Assembly (NCBI GenBank): GCA_002293245.1
Contig: DBCV01000035.1
Span: 894-7,833, forward strand
DNA from: Candidatus Saccharibacteria bacterium UBA949
GTDB taxonomy: Bacteria > Patescibacteriota > Saccharimonadia > Saccharimonadales > Saccharimonadaceae
Reading direction: 5' to 3'
Length of the DNA: 6,940 nt
Part shown: positions 6,275-6,940 of the stretch, one piece after another
How positions within the stretch are numbered: position 1 is the stretch's first letter
How the letters are laid out: every line of letters starts with the position of its first letter
Notes under the pieces: model-generated
What the model was told of the DNA's origin: nothing
Seen by the model: the letters and a program-made list of their open reading frames with translations, nothing else
Database searches by the model: none
Translations under genes and position numbers: made by a program

Positions 6275-6541
6275 TTACTTCCTCAACCCCAGTTTATTCA
6301 CTGTATTCTTGTAGGTGGTGAAGTTGGTTTTCTCTAGGTATTTGAGTAGTTTCTTTCTTTTGCCTACCATTTGCATTAGTCCTCTTTGGGCCATGAAGTC
6401 ATGTTTGTTAGACTTTAAGTGATTAGTTATCTCATTGATTCTTGCAGTTAGGATAGAAACCTGTACTTCAGGAGACCCTACATCGTTCTTATCACGGGAT
6501 AGAGTTTCTATAGCTTTTGCTTTATTGGATTTGGTTATCAT
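6275..6541 (-). CDS. rpsO: 30S ribosomal protein S15
   Basis: The 88-residue primary 16S-rRNA-binding protein of the small-subunit platform (E. coli 89 residues). Family features are GSPEVQV (22-28), the ILTARINEITNHLK helix, QRGLMQMVGKRKKLLKYL (about 53-70) and the terminal GLRK. The usual KDHHSRRGL is HDFMAQRGL here: the Asp is kept, the His-His pair is Phe-Met and the rRNA-contacting Ser is Ala. I recall similar replacements in CPR-like bacteria, which is weak support for the lineage guess. The gene is clearly more A+T-rich than its neighbours (89 G or C in 6301-6540, 37 percent, by hand count). It stands alone, without pnp beside it, and converges with ung. No Shine-Dalgarno site precedes the ATG. 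Confidence 0.97.
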   Translation of the reverse strand: MITKSNKAKAIETLSRDKNDVGSPEVQVSILTARINEITNHLKSNKHDFMAQRGLMQMVGKRKKLLKYLEKTNFTTYKNTVNKLGLRK

Positions 6542-6550
6542 ATACAGAGT

Positions 6551-6579
6551 ATTGTAGCGAATAGAAGGGGAAAATGCAA
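6551..6579 (-). promoter_or_regulatory. rpsO promoter giving a near-leaderless mRNA
   Basis: Read on the minus strand: TTGCAT (6579-6574), a 17-base spacer, then TACAAT (6556-6551). Nine bases separate the -10 box from the ATG at 6541, so transcription should start two to four bases before the start codon. The region lacks any purine-rich ribosome binding site, in agreement with a leaderless or near-leaderless message. Confidence 0.55.
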
Positions 6580-6594
6580 GGGGTGGCCGGGGTC

Positions 6595-6623
6595 AAAGGA
6601 AAAGGGGCGAATTGTTTCGCCCC
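6595..6623 (-). terminator. Intrinsic terminator on the minus strand, upstream of rpsO
   Basis: The perfect 8-bp stem GGGGCGAA/TTCGCCCC (6604-6611 with 6616-6623) has a four-base loop. Read on the minus strand it is followed directly by TTTTCCTTT (6603-6595). The plus-strand side has no T-run, so it acts one way. It ends a minus-strand transcript arriving from higher coordinates and isolates the rpsO promoter just beyond. Confidence 0.75.
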
Positions 6624-6859
6624 GCTCGCCGGTAGTGCTTATATATTAAGAGTTCGGTCAGATCGTCGTATCGTGACCGCACTTCGGATTTTTGGCTTGC
6701 AAGGTGCTATTTCTATGTACATTATTATCACACTGGCTTGCTGGGGTCAATCATGAGCGTGTTCGATTTTTCAGGTGGTTGATTGTGAAGCACTAGGGAC
6801 CTCGGCAACACAGTCCAACCGCGAACAGCGTCGCCCGCACTTTCCCTCATCAGTTTATC

Positions 6860-6894
6860 GCCAGAGTTGTAGTTTTTACAACATCTCTAATATG
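6860..6894 (-). repeat. Right arm of the inverted repeat bracketing rpsO, with GTTGTA-N5-TACAAC dyad
   Basis: The complement of 6860-6873 matches 6210-6223 exactly, and 6887-6894 matches 6190-6197 with one change. This arm contains a perfect dyad (6866-6871 with 6877-6882) identical in half-sites and spacing to the one before dnaX. The left arm keeps only the TACAAC half. Confidence 0.5.
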
Positions 6895-6940
6895 GTTATT
6901 TCAGAACTCGCCCTTTCAGGGCTCAAACATCTGAAATAAC
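6895..6940. repeat. Nested palindrome at the window edge
   Basis: GTTATTTCAGA (6895-6905) and TCTGAAATAAC (6930-6940) are perfect 11-bp complements. They enclose a second hairpin, GCCCT-TTC-AGGGC (6910-6922). The structure ends exactly at the window end, so it may be longer and its downstream context is unseen. The stem-in-stem form resembles REP-like intergenic repeats. A terminator for a plus-strand transcript is also possible if T residues follow. Confidence 0.6.

Larger units (their letters stand above)
6624..6940 (-). other. Region without a confident gene; 3' part of an unidentified minus-strand transcript
   Basis: The minus-strand terminator at 6595-6623 implies transcription through here, but no known gene is recognised. 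Visible structures are a hairpin at 6654-6678 (CGGTCA/TGACCG with an inner GAT/ATC) and the dyad at 6866-6882, extended by AGA/TCT. The 8-base direct repeat TGGCTTGC lies at 6693-6700 and 6734-6741. Minus-strand reading frames are short. One of 40 codons runs ATG 6850 to a TGA-TAA pair at 6730, starting MRESAGDAVRGW, and one of 28 codons begins MYIEIAPCK just after it. Neither has a ribosome binding site. A plus-strand 60-codon frame from 6574 looks accidental. Possible identities are an unrecognised structured RNA, a small-peptide gene or decayed sequence. Confidence 0.4.

Noticed and set aside
6574..6756. 60-codon plus-strand frame
   Set aside because: It starts in the rpsO -35 box, crosses the terminator hairpin, has no ribosome binding site and no recognisable protein features.
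6835..6850. RNase P RNA on the minus strand
   Set aside because: Only a string similar to the first conserved region is present; the other conserved regions, including ACAGAA near the 3' end, are not found and the span is short.
6847..6855. Hammerhead ribozyme core (CTGATGA on the minus strand)
   Set aside because: No stem II closing to GAAA and no paired cleavage-site arm follow.
6624..6940. tmRNA on the minus strand
   Set aside because: TGCCGAGG resembles part of tmRNA, but there is no TTCGA T-loop, no 3' CCA and no tag-peptide frame.

Overview
The window is chromosomal DNA from a bacterium using the standard code (UGA is a stop at several gene ends), of middling GC content and tightly packed. 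The short zinc-less DnaX, the S15 with altered rRNA-contact residues, the apparently leaderless genes and the compact mixed operons fit a reduced-genome lineage such as the Patescibacteria/CPR, perhaps Saccharibacteria. That placement is an inference from gene style; no marker here settles it.

Layout. Positions 1-93 hold a palindrome, an extended -10 promoter (TGATATAAT) and a Shine-Dalgarno site for a replication operon. The operon runs dnaX core (94-1059), a small gene that looks like the detached C-terminal domain of DnaX/tau (1059-1412, joined by a TAATG overlap), and dnaB (1405-2799, 8-nt overlap). Two polytopic membrane proteins of the GT-C glycosyltransferase type follow. The first probably starts at a CTG overlapping the dnaB stop (2796-4043). 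The second has its own TGATATAAT promoter and probably starts at GTG 4084 (ending at 5322). A 164-bp imperfect inverted repeat with internal hairpins fills the gap before ung (uracil-DNA glycosylase, 5520-6167), which appears to be transcribed without a leader. On the opposite strand is rpsO (ribosomal protein S15, 6541-6275), also nearly leaderless. The last 399 bases carry no confident gene. They do hold a clear minus-strand terminator, so a transcript of unknown identity ends there, plus several hairpins and one arm of an inverted repeat that brackets rpsO.

How the genes fit together. DnaX (clamp-loader ATPase), its C-terminal tail and DnaB are partners in the replisome: the tau part of DnaX ties polymerase and helicase to the clamp loader. 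Making the tail as a separate, translationally coupled polypeptide beside the helicase gene is the most notable feature of the window. The two GT-C proteins are probably envelope glycan enzymes and are linked to replication only by operon position. ung and rpsO are independent housekeeping genes.
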